From the NCBI RefSeq assembly GCF_016859285.1, contig NC_053416.1:18946710-19010709 (forward strand): a stretch of 64,000 bases of DNA. Direction: 5' to 3'. A program made the translations under genes and the position numbers. Under the pieces are notes generated by a model. It was not told where the DNA came from and did no database searches. It saw nothing but the letters and a program-made list of their open reading frames with translations. This document shows positions 24,301 to 36,000 of this stretch, one piece after another (the first letter of the stretch is position 1; the number at the start of each line of letters is the position of its first letter). Source of the stretch: Xiphias gladius. Lineage: Eukaryota; Chordata; Actinopteri; Istiophoriformes; Xiphiidae.

Positions 24301-24779
24301 TCAGGCTCTACTTTGTTTCCAAGCCTCACTAACTCAGCAAGAATATCGTTAATTAAAGCTGCAGCCCCCAACTTGTTGAGCACAGTCTCCACCTGCTCTC
24401 CTGAATAACCCAACTTCAAAGCAAATTCCATTTTAGTCTGGTACTCCCTGTCACTGGCTGGCTTGATCCCTGGTCCTGTGCTGGTCTCATCCTCACGAAA
24501 ATCTTGCACAGTGCTACTCTGGGAAAAACTGGGCCGATCAAGGCATGGAGAGCGACAGAGCTGTCGATGTGGTTTTGTGACAGCCAAAGGTTCCTGCTTC
24601 TTACAGCTGCTGTTGTTCACCTGAACCCTCTGGCGTTGCAGCTCTCCCGACTCGCTTTCTGAGCTGCTACCATCCTCAGACTCATCAGTGGCATGCTGGG
24701 CCTCGCTTGAGTCAATGTTCTCTTCCCTGCATGGGCGTTTTTCCATTTTGAGCTTCTCCACCATGGACCATGCTGTCAT
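21305..24779 (-). CDS. zc3h12b: Probable ribonuclease ZC3H12B (Regnase family)
   Basis: Predicted endoribonuclease related to Regnase-1, which cleaves stem-loop-containing mRNAs in the cytoplasm. Coding exons on the minus strand are 24148-24779, 23865-24004, 23279-23513, 22843-22949 and 21305-22731. They join in frame to 846 aa (human about 836). The N-terminal start [14 protein letters not shown] aligns with the human start, so ATG 24779 is chosen over the upstream in-frame GTG. Visible parts: a UBA-like helical segment at about 112-154 ([18 protein letters not shown]); a PIN/NYN nuclease domain at about 198-350 with the acidic quartet D204 (VIDGSN), D288 and D289 (CYDD), and D307 (SNDN) at Regnase-1 spacing; and a CCCH zinc finger at 369-386 (C-x5-C-x5-C-x3-H) split by the last intron. 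The conserved tail ends LAAVIVTKL. Strongly B-type rather than A, C or D (for example [36 protein letters not shown]). All key residues are intact. Confidence 0.96.
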
Positions 24780-24942
24780 CACGTTTGTCTTGAAACCTCA
24801 GGTTTCCACCCCATGCTTCCTCACCTCCACCGTAACCAGGGAATCATACTCAATGCTGGACTTTAGCACTACAGGCTGTTTGTGTAGGGCCAAAGTAACA
24901 CACTCTTCCCTATGTGAGAAGGCTTAATAAAACTATGTAATC
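24780..24942 (-). other. zc3h12b: zc3h12b 5' UTR portion of exon 2, with two upstream ORFs
   Basis: A strong acceptor (TTTTGCTCTCTTTCAG) ends at 24943, so the exon containing the start codon begins at 24942. The 163-nt leader holds two short ORFs. One has 8 codons (MIPWLRWR, then TGA). The other has 11 codons (MGWKPEVSRQT); its TGA overlaps the main ATG in a TGATG arrangement. This is direct sequence; any effect on translation is inference. Confidence 0.7.
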
Positions 24943-25689
24943 CTGAAAGAGAGCAAAATAACAATGAAAAGTATCAGTGTGTAGTATGTGTTAAAGTTTT
25001 ATCAACCTTAAAATAATTTTGAAAGAAATAATTTGCCTCTGTTCCCATACATTTATTTCCTTGGCTCAACCAAAAAGATTTTTTTGGAATAAAGTAATTC
25101 TTGCATTCAAAAATCTGCCTGGAAAAAGCAGGTCAAAGTGTAGCAAGCTAATAGAGCCTGCGAGAATGATACATTCACGTGCAATTGTTCATTGGCTTGA
25201 GAATTTAGTTTAATGTGTCTACGAGTCTCCAGCTCCCTCACCCACCCACCTTCCACCCCACATGTGGGAGACCAAAAGGTCTGTTATGAACGTGGACATA
25301 TGCATGTCCTCTCTGTCTGACTGTGTTTTGGTGTTTGCCTACTCTTTTGTTTCGTATGCATTTTTGCAATGTCTGGTAAGACTGCAGGGTATACTTTCTG
25401 TCTGACTGTCTCTCCTTATCTTAGAGAAATGTTACATGTCACACCAACAAACCCATTGATTCTTAAAAATTTGCAACCAATGATGTACTTGAAGCTGTAA
25501 GCTGTAACTAACTGCACATTCAAACTATAGCAAAGCATCTACAGCAGGGCTGCATTTGTAAACTTGTTTCCCCTGGTTGTTGTTGGTATGCAGTGAGACA
25601 GCTACCAGTTAACGGAAATGTGAATATTTACTGAAGTTAGGTGGAAATAACACCAACAATTCTTAATAATATCTAACTATATATGGAGG

Positions 25690-25835
25690 AATCTCTATCT
25701 GTCTTTCTGTCTGTCATTTTATTTTCTAGACAACTGCTCATCCAATCCACTTTAAACTTGATGGGTGTATCATGGAGGACCCAAAGAAGTGGAGCGTTGA
25801 CTGTTTAGGTTTTTGAATGAGCAGTTCCCAAGAAA
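25690..25835. repeat. Fragment of a teleost dispersed repeat
   Basis: The text 'atctgtctttctgtctgtca' followed by 'gacaactgctcatccaatcc', 'actttaaacttgatgggtgt' and 'ggacccaaagaagtgg' matches a repeat I recognise as common in percomorph genomes. Only a short part is present. No coding content. Confidence 0.55.
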
Positions 25836-26463
25836 CATTAAATGACAGTTTGTTAGGGCTGGAGCAACTCATCCATGCAACCTTCATGGATTACGACAAC
25901 TGCATGTTGCAAAGATGGCTGCACCCGGTCAAAGCACTGGTTTCCCCAGAAACCAAGCTGCAGCTACAAAAACTCACACATGATCATCTAAAGTGTGGAA
26001 CTATTTTAGACAGAGACCCAAGCTCTGCAAATTGGAAATGAACTGTCACAGCAGTACAATTGATATGCACGGTCACTTGAAGCAAAAGCATCCCGGAGCA
26101 CTTTGTTTAAGCAGCAAGACAGCACCGTTTTGTTTACTTTTTATCCCCACCTAAGCATGATATATGAGGATTAATATACTATTAATAATACGTGGAATGT
26201 AACATTACACCATGCTTCATCTAACGTTGTTATTTGGCTGTTGTGTATTTTCTGTTTCCTTCAACGGCCAGTGAGAAAATGGCTTAAACAGACATTCAAT
26301 TGTTTGAAATATTTCCCTTGCTGATGCAAAATACATTTTGCAGTGATTTTCTTAACTGCATACTACTCCAACGATGAAATAAATCCATGGTATACTTCAA
26401 TAAAAATATTGATTCTCCAGTTCAGGGAAAGGGTTACTGTGACACACAGTTATTAAATTAAGC

Positions 26464-26774
26464 TACACTCACTTGCCAATTTATTAGGTACACCTAGATA
26501 AACCTATGTTAATAATATTTTGTCAAGCTTAATTCATATAAATAGGATGGAAAAAATATTAGGAACACCTCTCAGTATAACCCTGTACAGTTCAACAGCA
26601 CCACAAATTACAGCCTCCAAAATGACCATTAAAATAAATCCACACCTCTTTCAAACAGATTCAGTAAAAACTGAACATTATAATCCACATGAAGGAAGGA
26701 TTTATTGCAGGCCTGTTGTATTATACTGCATTAGTTTTATCTAGATGTACATAATGAAATGGCGAGGGAGTGTA
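26464..26774. mobile_element. TA-flanked MITE with about 40-bp terminal inverted repeats
   Basis: The left end begins 'tacactcacttgccaattta', and the reverse complement of the right end begins 'tacactccctcgccatttca'. The inverted similarity runs for about 40 bp, to 'cacctagataaac' and 'acatctagataaaac'. The outermost TA on each side suggests a Tc1/mariner-type TA target. The interior has no ORF. It resembles a known family of short fish elements built on 'tttattaggtacacct' ends; family recognised from memory. Confidence 0.75.
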
Positions 26775-29700
26775 TGTGTCACAGCAGACCTTCTGAATTT
26801 GTGGTCTAGTAGTTTCTGATCAGGTATCTGACACAAAGCGTTGATTATTATTATCACTAACATCATAGGACAGCATTGACATGGAAATCAGATGATGAAT
26901 ACATTACGATAAAATAGTGAACTATTATGAGATAACAAGGACATATTGAACGGGCATTGCACTGGTGAAATGAATGAGAATTTTCTCCACTTCACTAACT
27001 TCCTAGAGGTAGTCTTGTTTTTCAGATTTTTGCAAGTCGCTGAAGAATTAAATATACTATTTTTTTTGTTGTTAATATTACATAAATTCACTATTGTATT
27101 TATTCACAATAAACAAATATAGAAAATAGTGTCACTGATCTCCTGTATAGGTGCTATATTGAAAAATATAGATGCTAAACACAACAAAAAGTCTCCACTT
27201 GACTTTCCTGTCTCTCAGGCTTATTGCTCATAACATGAAAACCCATCTTCCTGCAGAAAACGTGTTAATGTCCTTTACTGAAGAAGTGCCCCTCACGTCT
27301 ATGACACACATGGGGTAATTGCATGAGTTAACATAACCTGAGACAAAATGTGAGCTGAACAGTGTATCCCTACGCCTCCAGCCCTCTAATGACAATTTGA
27401 ATTGAACAGAATTCCTCAGGGCCCAAAGCTATTTTATGGTAAAGCAGAGTAGCACTCAAATCTGGGGGGTGGGGGGTTGGCTGCAGTATAAACCATACAA
27501 CACAGATAACAGCTCCAAGTGTACATTTTTTACACATGGATATTGATGATAAAAATGTTAATAACAAGTACATTCGTGAACAGACACACTAGACTACTTT
27601 CCCCAGCTTTACAGAGAGTAGAATACAGCCAGCTTCAAGCTTCAAGAGGCACAGCCCATGATGTAGGTTGCTTAGCAACACAGCCTTGTCATCAGCTAAC
27701 TCCTTTTTACCAGTCACGACTAACACAAACACAGCTCATCATCCCTCTTCAAGCAGCCAGTAAATGCAGAACACTTACACTACAACTCTGCATTGAAATT
27801 CTTGAAGCAGCATATTTCGCAATAAAAATTACATTGCTCAGACATCTATCTGTGCTGACCTTTGAAAAAAAAAGAAAACTCAATCTGGATTCCTACATGT
27901 GCGTATAAAACATGCTGACCAATGTATGTGACTGAGATTTCTACTTTCAGCGTTGATTGACGTAAGTATATAGCAAATACTATGTCACTCGCAACACCCT
28001 CAACAATCAATGCCTTTCAAGGGTAGATCCTTAAGGTTGACAGATATTTTGAGGGTCAATATATGTAAAGTATACCCTTTAATGTCAGTGCTTTGTGTAC
28101 GCTTACAGCATCGATGGCACATACTGTTGAACTACTGACCAGTATGACAAGGATGAGAACAAAATAAGGTGTGAATACTAATACCTCAAAAAAGGAGGGA
28201 TGTTGAGGCACTATTGTGCAACTTCTTGGAATCGGGACAGACACAGGACAAAAGCTCACACAGCCCACTGCCATCTAAGAAATTCTATGACCACATCAAT
28301 ACTTAGTTAAGGGAGCAGAGCTCTTCCATTCCTTTCCCTTCCACCTCCAGATTCACAGGCTCAGACTCAGCAAGGCCTCCAGACTATCTCTGCACATGCA
28401 CAGGCTCATGTAGTGTTGTTTCATAGCAACAAGTGAAGCAGTTCCATGAAGCCATCTTTTGCATTGCTGACCCTACATTATATCCAATATGGAGCAGGCA
28501 TAAACAACCCTATGGTCAGTTATTGTTACATTTATTGCTTGGGTAGTTAGATATCTTGAAATCATGCCTGAAAAAATTAGAGATACTGTAAGGACGACCA
28601 CCAGTGTATAGAAATGATCCGGACAGAAGGGCATGTAATTGTTACTGTGATACCAGCAGCAATAACACTGTTACTTTATACAGAAAAAAGTCATTACTAA
28701 GGCGAAAGGCTGATCCTTGCCGCACTTCCAGTATGCTTAGCCACCACTTTTAAGAAGACACATCACTTCAAAACTACAAAACTGAGATGCCCTTGAATAG
28801 TGGCTCCTGCAGCACCCGGTCAGTGTGGTCTTAACCACCAACCGTGAAGACATGAAAATGATTTGTACCTATAAATAACTTCATCTGATAACCAAGGGAA
28901 AGACACAGTAACCAGTCATCCAGTACATGGAACCAAGAAAAACAATATGAACTTATTTCGTTATGTACATTTATCAGATGATGGCACTATATTCCCATCT
29001 CACTTTATACTCACTGGAGCAGTGACATCTCGTCTAGTACAATGCTGAAACTGAATGCTGGTGTTTTAGTCATTGCATTTGTTTTTGGAGGGTTTTTTCA
29101 CTGTTCATCTTACACTTGAAAAGACGAGAACACTGACGCCAGAATCCTGCATATGACCCCAGTAAATGATCTGTGCCACTGTGTAAAGCTAACACTTTAG
29201 CAAGACAGACAGATGTCTCATCAATACACAGTTAATCATATGGCCTATTTTGCGCAACACAGGGATTTTTAGCTGTTACTTAGCAGACAGTTGTCAATCA
29301 TCACTTGCTATGGAAACATACTGTAAAAGTCATGCTCAAAGCAGGAATGGAAGGAATCACTTGGCAGTCTTTCCATTCTTCTTTTTTTTTTTTTTTTTAA
29401 AATTATAAATTTAGCCACATGTCATATAGCACATGGATGATTACTATTCACATCTATTAATGTGTAGGTTCACAATACACATTCCCCATCTTTCCCATTT
29501 TTAAAGTATATTGTAAGTCATAAACATTGCATAAAGTTGTAGCCAGTTTTGCTCTTTTTAAGTGAGCTTCTACTTAACAAGTTTTTCTTCTTACTAATTT
29601 GGTGATTTTCAAGTAGAGTTTGAACTTTTAAATCCTTTTCCAATTAATTCTGTGTTAAAACAATTTGGAAACTATTTTAAAGTAAAAATTGAGGAAATTT

Positions 29701-30607
29701 TCCCTTTGGCAGGTTGGTATTAACAGTAGGCAAAACGCAAAGTGCGAACTGAACTGAACTCTCATTTATTCCTTTACTTATCAGCAAACTACATGAATGT
29801 GCAACCAAATCCAAACACTGCATTTGTCGCAATGACAGTGACCATACAGGAAGCCTCCTGAACTGTTGTATTAACTTACTGTGTTACTGCATTCATCAGC
29901 TAACCAGCTGACACGTCAATACAAAAAAACGAAGTGCTTGATATCATTAGCAACAGCATCATGAGTTAGGAGGAATGAAATGGAGGAAGGTTAAACAATA
30001 TGACAGTACAAGGGATCTCATACTTACAGTCCTGTACATCGTATAACGTTATAACATTACTACTGCACACGACGCCACCTTTGCGGTTCAATTTGATTAG
30101 AGTTAACTGGTTTGATACCCTTAGGCCCCGAGTTACCGTTAGCACACGCTAACAAGCTGTTTTAACGTTATTTAGCCAGCTGGAGAGTCAACATTTTGGC
30201 TACGAAAACTAACCGGCCTACTTCGGTTTGTCTTGTCGGCCACCGGCTGGACAGCGATTGGATAACTGTTATTGCAAGCTTACGCTTACCACCGAGCTGG
30301 ACAGGCAACGCCGGACTCTATTTAGTTAACGGCAGCAATAGCAAAGCTAGGTAGGCTAAAATACAGTAATGATCGCCAACTCAGTGGCTCCACAGGCTAA
30401 CTTAAACGTTAGATTGCTAACGTTGGTTAGCTTTAGCTGCTGAGCGTGTGCTAACATTTTTGCCGGAACACTACAGTAACTTGAGTTAAAGTTGACGACG
30501 ATTTAATATTTCAGACGGCGGTGAAACCACGGCAGCACAACACGTTTCTCCACACAATCTGCACATAAATCACTAGCGTCGTTCACTTCAAACGGTTCTC
30601 CTCTCAC

Positions 30608-30760
30608 CTTGTTGCTGTCATCCTCCTCGCCTGTAACACTTATGTTTTGCTGCCATTGGCGCTGTCGCAGTTTGGTCAGGGTTGCCAGTTGAAGCGAGGG
30701 AAACAAGTAACTCAAGCAGTGAAAAGAAACCGGGGTCAGAACACCGTTACAAACTTCATT
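30608..30760 (-). other. zc3h12b: Probable non-coding first exon of zc3h12b and its promoter
   Basis: The minus strand has a good donor (AACAAG/GTGAGAGG) at 30608/30607. It is followed downstream by a CpG-bearing stretch (about 30060-30600) unlike the neighbouring AT-rich DNA. No ATG is in frame with the coding exons. An upstream ORF (MAAKHKCYRRGG) lies within the exon, and a second (MTATRIT) would be created across the splice to 24942. The upstream limit is a guess. Linkage to zc3h12b is inferred from strand, position and the acceptor at 24943. Confidence 0.5.
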
Positions 30761-33078
30761 TGTACAAAACTTTATTTGAAACGGCCACCGTTATGATGCT
30801 GATTCTTAGTGGCTTGTAGAGTGAGAACTGTCATTCACACCCGTATATGTGTGAATTCTGCTCTCTGAAAATAACCAGAACCATATCACTGAGCCTTGCA
30901 AACAAGGGCAGACTTGTCATAGATTCCTACTGGGGCACTCAAGATAGAAATAACTTTATTATGAACTTAAGTTGGGATATAAATTCTAGTTTATTTGAGC
31001 CCACAATAACTAAACCTACTTGAATGACAGGCTCCAAATGCCAAAGAGTATTGGCATTTGGAGTATTTAGTTTGAAACCAGAAGTCTAATCTACCAGACC
31101 ATAGTAGTCGTGTATTTTTTTTTAAATAATAAATGATGTATCAAGTGTACATGCATAAACAAGACATGTGTCAGTCATTTCTAAACTGTGTGCTGTCATG
31201 GGGCTCAGGGCCTTTGTGTCGACTCCCAGCAGTAAGTCCTTAACCAGACATTCTCCGCAGGTGTTCAGGTGAACTTAAAACTCTCAAGTACTTCTGAGTG
31301 TCAGCGTAAATGTGTTTGCCTATGTGTTAGCGCTACAACAGACTATTACACTGTCATGGTTTCCCTGCCTTTGGCCCCAGTGATGCTGTGGGAAACTTCA
31401 GCTCCCTCATGACTGAAGAGGAACATGTGAAAGAAATTGGGAATGGAAAGAAATGATGTCTTGGCATGTTTATTTTAGTGTAAGGCAGTGTTCTACTCTG
31501 ACAAAACTGTAACAGACTTTCAAGAGGAATCCTGTAGTGTAACATGGATGTAACTTTCAGAGAATTAAAAAAAAAAAAATTTTTTTAAAAAGAAAACTCA
31601 AAAAGAATATTGCCAATTTGCAATAACCATTCTAAAGACAATGTTACAGTGTACAAATAGCTGAGAATATAAATACATTTTTTGACATTTGTTCAATATT
31701 ACGCCATAAAAAAACTACCTCATCTGACGGTTTAACCTCTGACCAAACAAACATTAAATTCACAAGAAAATGATACAAAATGAAAATACCAGTTATTCTT
31801 GTAACATATCATTTCAGCTCCAAACAAAATCAAACTGATTTTTCATTCCATAAGCGTACAGTAACAACAATGGAGTGCATCATTTCAGCAAGAATTTTGC
31901 ACTTCACAGGTGGTCGAACTGTTGGAAAATGGGACTGGAGAAAAACAGCAGCCACAGCAAGGCCAAATTAGCTTGTCAGGCCAGAAGCAAGCACAATATC
32001 TTTGAGAATATTAGGTACTATTAGCTTTTTTTTCTTTGATTTGTTTTTCTTACCTTTTTTTTTATTTTTTTTTATATTTTACACTGGCTGTTTCTAATCT
32101 GTTTCCTCAATGTGTTATGTAAAGCACTTTCATACACAGAGTAGCTGTGTGTGAAATGTGCTATACAGATAAAGTGGCTTTGCCTTGCAGAGCTGTCTAC
32201 AGTGTATAAATGAAATGCCAATCCATCGGCACATTTCCTGTTAGATATTTGTGATTTAGCAAAATACAGTAACAACTTAATGCATTTCAAATATACTCCA
32301 TGAAAATTTCAAGAGACGTTCTCTGTAGCGGATCGAGGTATCCCTGTCTCTGAATTGAGATATTCCCCTCTGAGATATTCCTCCTCATTTGTATCCTAAA
32401 CCCAATCTGTTCCGAAATGTGGTAAACCAAGAAAACAGCTATAAACATTACATTTGAGCATCATGACAGGCCAATATATACCTAACTGGAGCAAAGAGAG
32501 GCTGTGAAAAAGCAGTAAAGACAAACATAAACTGGCACTTACAGCAAAAGCATACGTGTTTAGAGGCAACTGGCTAAGTAAGCAAGACTTGTCTAGCAAT
32601 GTTTGGCTGGGCTATGGAGACCAGGCTAATTAATACCCATTAATCTAAGTGTGGCAGTAATATTGAGACCTGGATACTGAGGCTACATATGAGTAAAAAC
32701 ATACTTGTAATATTCAATAGCTTAATGAGATGAATATTTGAGCATTTCCGATGCAAATACAATTACTCCCTTAAATACCTTCAGTTATCTGACACATATG
32801 TGATCTGTGTGAGACAAGCAACTGTTACCGTGCAATGCAGAAAATCCCTTTTGACTTCCTAATAAGACAGCCCTGTAGTTGACACAACATGATGGCACAG
32901 ACTCCACATTTCAGAACAATTTCTAATTTGAATTTGTGTCCTGTCTATCACAGTATACAACTACTTCTCAAAGGAATCAATTAAAAATTAAGCAACATTA
33001 CTCCTCTGTATGTAACATAAAAGCACTCATTGGCACATATAAATGTGATCTTAATACGTTAATATGATCAAGAGCCTT
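30761..33078 (-). other. amer1: Probable amer1 3' UTR and amer1-zc3h12b intergenic region
   Basis: Non-coding, AT-rich DNA 3' of the amer1 stop. AATAAA hexamers on the minus strand occur at 30771-30776 and near 30953. The amer1 transcript could therefore run almost to the zc3h12b first exon on the same strand. It includes a perfect 12-bp hairpin (31032-31063). The short ORFs are not supported. Confidence 0.4.
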
Positions 33079-36000
33079 TCAATTAAAGGCTGTCTCGGGG
33101 AGTTTGTTGCAGGCAACAGGGCATGCCACATCCCTGGGTTTTCTTGTTTCACTGAGGACGGCCATTTCATCTTTAGACAAACCTGCGTTTAAAGGACTCC
33201 CAGTATGAGATATTCCCTCCCTATTAGCCACTGCTCTGCTTTTACCACATTGGTTGTAGGCCTGCAAATTAGGGGCAGCTTTACAAAAAATGTCAACATC
33301 AATATCATCTGATACCTCCTGCACCTTTCCTGGATAAACAAAGGTGCTATGAGGTGAACAAGGATCTGACTGCAAGGGAAGCTGACACTGTCTATCATAA
33401 AGCTCTGTATTCTGTGACATTAAATCACAGGACACTCTCTCGGACACATTAGAACAAAGATGTTGCAATTTACTGTCCGGAAAATCACTGCTGGATGAAA
33501 ATATTTTGTGTTTTACTTGGGCTTGACTAACACACTGTCCTTTTTCAGTGATCTCCCCATCTGTCAGGGGAAGGCTTAAAGCCATTTCTGACCTTGTTTG
33601 CCATGATAAGGCCATAAGGCTGCTACTGTCTTTAACATCCGATGCAGACAGAAGTACATTCTTTTTGTAATATGGTGAAGAGTCTCTTTCTGGTTCCTTT
33701 TCAGTTTGAGGACAAGAAATGATTGCAGCTCTTTCATCTCTGTATGTGTCAGGCATCTTCAACTCAAGGCTCTCTGTGTCTAGGGATCTACTTCTCCTGT
33801 CCAGAGACAATGGATTAGGCATGGACTGACTGACTCTTGTAAGGCCTAGGTGCCGTGGGAGACTAGCAATTGCCCATGTATTACTGATCAGGTTCTGTTC
33901 GTACAGGTCTAACATTTGATAGTCAAAATCAGCAAATGCATCTTTTTGTAGGTAGCTTTCTTCAAATTCCTGATAGGGCGATGAAATGTCCTCCTCCAGT
34001 TCCATGTGAATCTGTTCGTCGTATTCACCCTCATTATGCATATCCACTACATCAAATGTCACTATGGTAGGTAAAGCATCCATATTTGGAGTGAAGGCAG
34101 AGTTTGTCTCCAGATCATCCACACGGTTGTTCAAGTTACTCAGCATCTGAGAGTGCTTTGTATAGTCCTCAAGTGCTTGTGAGAAACATACAGTTTGCCC
34201 ATCATCCAAATCATTGTTACAATCTGGAGACTGAGAATTGATATTTCTGTATGGTAAAGCCACAGGCTTGTTTTCCTCAAGATGTTGCTCTTTGGGTTCA
34301 CAAAATGTTTCAAAATCTGGATCAGATGTGCTTCCGAATGATATGCTGCTATGCCTTCTCTCACGGTCAGCATTAATGGATTTTGTTCTTTTTTCAGTAG
34401 CCGCAAGCATATTTCCCTTTTCATCAAATACATCCGGTTCTATATTACTCTTGTTGCCTAATGCTTGTGGTTTTGAATTTAAATTACAGTTTTTATTCAA
34501 GCCGATCTCCTGCCGACCAACCACGTTTTGTGCCAACTCCGAGGATTTACTGCCATCTAGAAAATCGTGAACTTTGTACAGATCAGCACTTATTTGTAAT
34601 CGATTCATTTCTGGAACAAAGGCAGAATCTGTCACATCCACTGGCTCACTTAAATACTCGCACTGTTTTGAACTGGGCAGTTTTGATTTGTTTTCATAGT
34701 GCGGACTGATGAGACTCTCATCAGGCGCAAAAAGTTCATAGAGGGCATCACCACTGTAACTGTCCCTGGGTAATCTGTCTGTACTTAGTCTGTCAGTTTT
34801 TTCTTGACCTTCATCTGGCCCTGGGGTAGTTGAATCATAGTAGCCCTCGTCGCTATTTGGAACTGATTCTTGATGCTCACTTTGAGGAGTTAACACATCA
34901 GCAATTGATGAAGTGTCCATGCCACTGGCTTGCTGTGCACTGTTGCTGTTCAATAAGTCCATATTGTGAGAACTTGTCAGCTCGGCAGTCATATCTTTGT
35001 GATCCTGGTTGCAAGTACAGCAGATTTCTTCAGGGGCATTATTTTCCCAGAACTCATGAAGACACTCTTCATCCAAATCTTGAGGTGAGGCCATTTCTTC
35101 ACCGCCACCCTGATAAGTAAGATAACAAGAGGCCCTCTTTCCTCCATTTCTGCTCCTTTCTCCAGAAACTGTGCTCTCTGTGATGCTGTCATCCTCTTGG
35201 TCTGCAATGATGTCCCCGCAGCCAGTGAGTGAGTCAAAGCTCTTTAATGATGCAACGTCTCCAAAAATCAGGTTTAGCTGATCCGATGAGCCAGCAGGAG
35301 TTTCAGACTTCAATACAGGCTCAGACATCATCTGAAGTTTGAGGCAAGGCTCGCTTTGTCCTCTGGAAGTCTCCTCATAATCACTGGAAACTACAGCCAT
35401 CAAATTCATTTCCTCCATTTGATCATCACACACCTGATCGTCAAGCTCAGACTTTTGGCTTTCTTGCACTACACTCTTCTCTACTGCCACTGCATCAGCA
35501 TAACTACATTCAGGACCCATGGAAATATTACATATAACATCTGCAAAATCAGGCACATCAGGTTCAGGTCCCAGGCACTCTGTGACATACTGGTTGGTGT
35601 TGTCCTGGACAACAGGCACCTCTGTCTTGCAGTGAGGAGAGGACATTGCAATCATTTCGGTTTTATCCAATCCAAAATTTCGATGGTTTCTGTGATGCTT
35701 AAAACTGCTAAAAAGACTCCTCAAGCCCCTTTTCTGCCGGCCGAGGGTCAGTGATTTCTGCTCAGCGGTGGGGTGACTACATTCATTGTGATAGCTACTT
35801 TGGAGCTCTCCAGAAGATTCTCTCTGGCTGTGGTATTCAGAATCTCCAGCTGAGGTGTACCTACCTCTCAGACTCTCATCACAACTAACCTTGCTTAGCC
35901 CATCGTGTGTTCTGCTTTTGGAGAGTCCTTTCTTAGAAGACCACTTGTTCTGATTTTTACTCCTTCCTCCAAAAAAACTTGGTAAAATACAGATACTTTT

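Larger units (their letters stand above)
24943..30607 (-). other. zc3h12b: zc3h12b intron 1 (inferred)
   Basis: If the first exon is correctly placed, this is a 5.7-kb intron. It contains a teleost dispersed repeat fragment (about 25690-25835), a TA-flanked MITE (26464-26774) and simple A/T tracts. The 5' end (30060-30600) is CpG-bearing. ORFs inside it (for example 27519-27908) show no recognisable protein family. Confidence 0.55.

Noticed and set aside
25817-26041. 74-codon ORF after a repeat fragment
   Set aside because: Adjacent to a dispersed repeat; sequence (QETLNDSLLGLEQLIHATF...) matched no family I know and lacks gene context.
27519-27908. 129-codon ORF in zc3h12b intron 1
   Set aside because: No recognisable domain, no flanking splice sites that fit, AT-rich composition like its surroundings.
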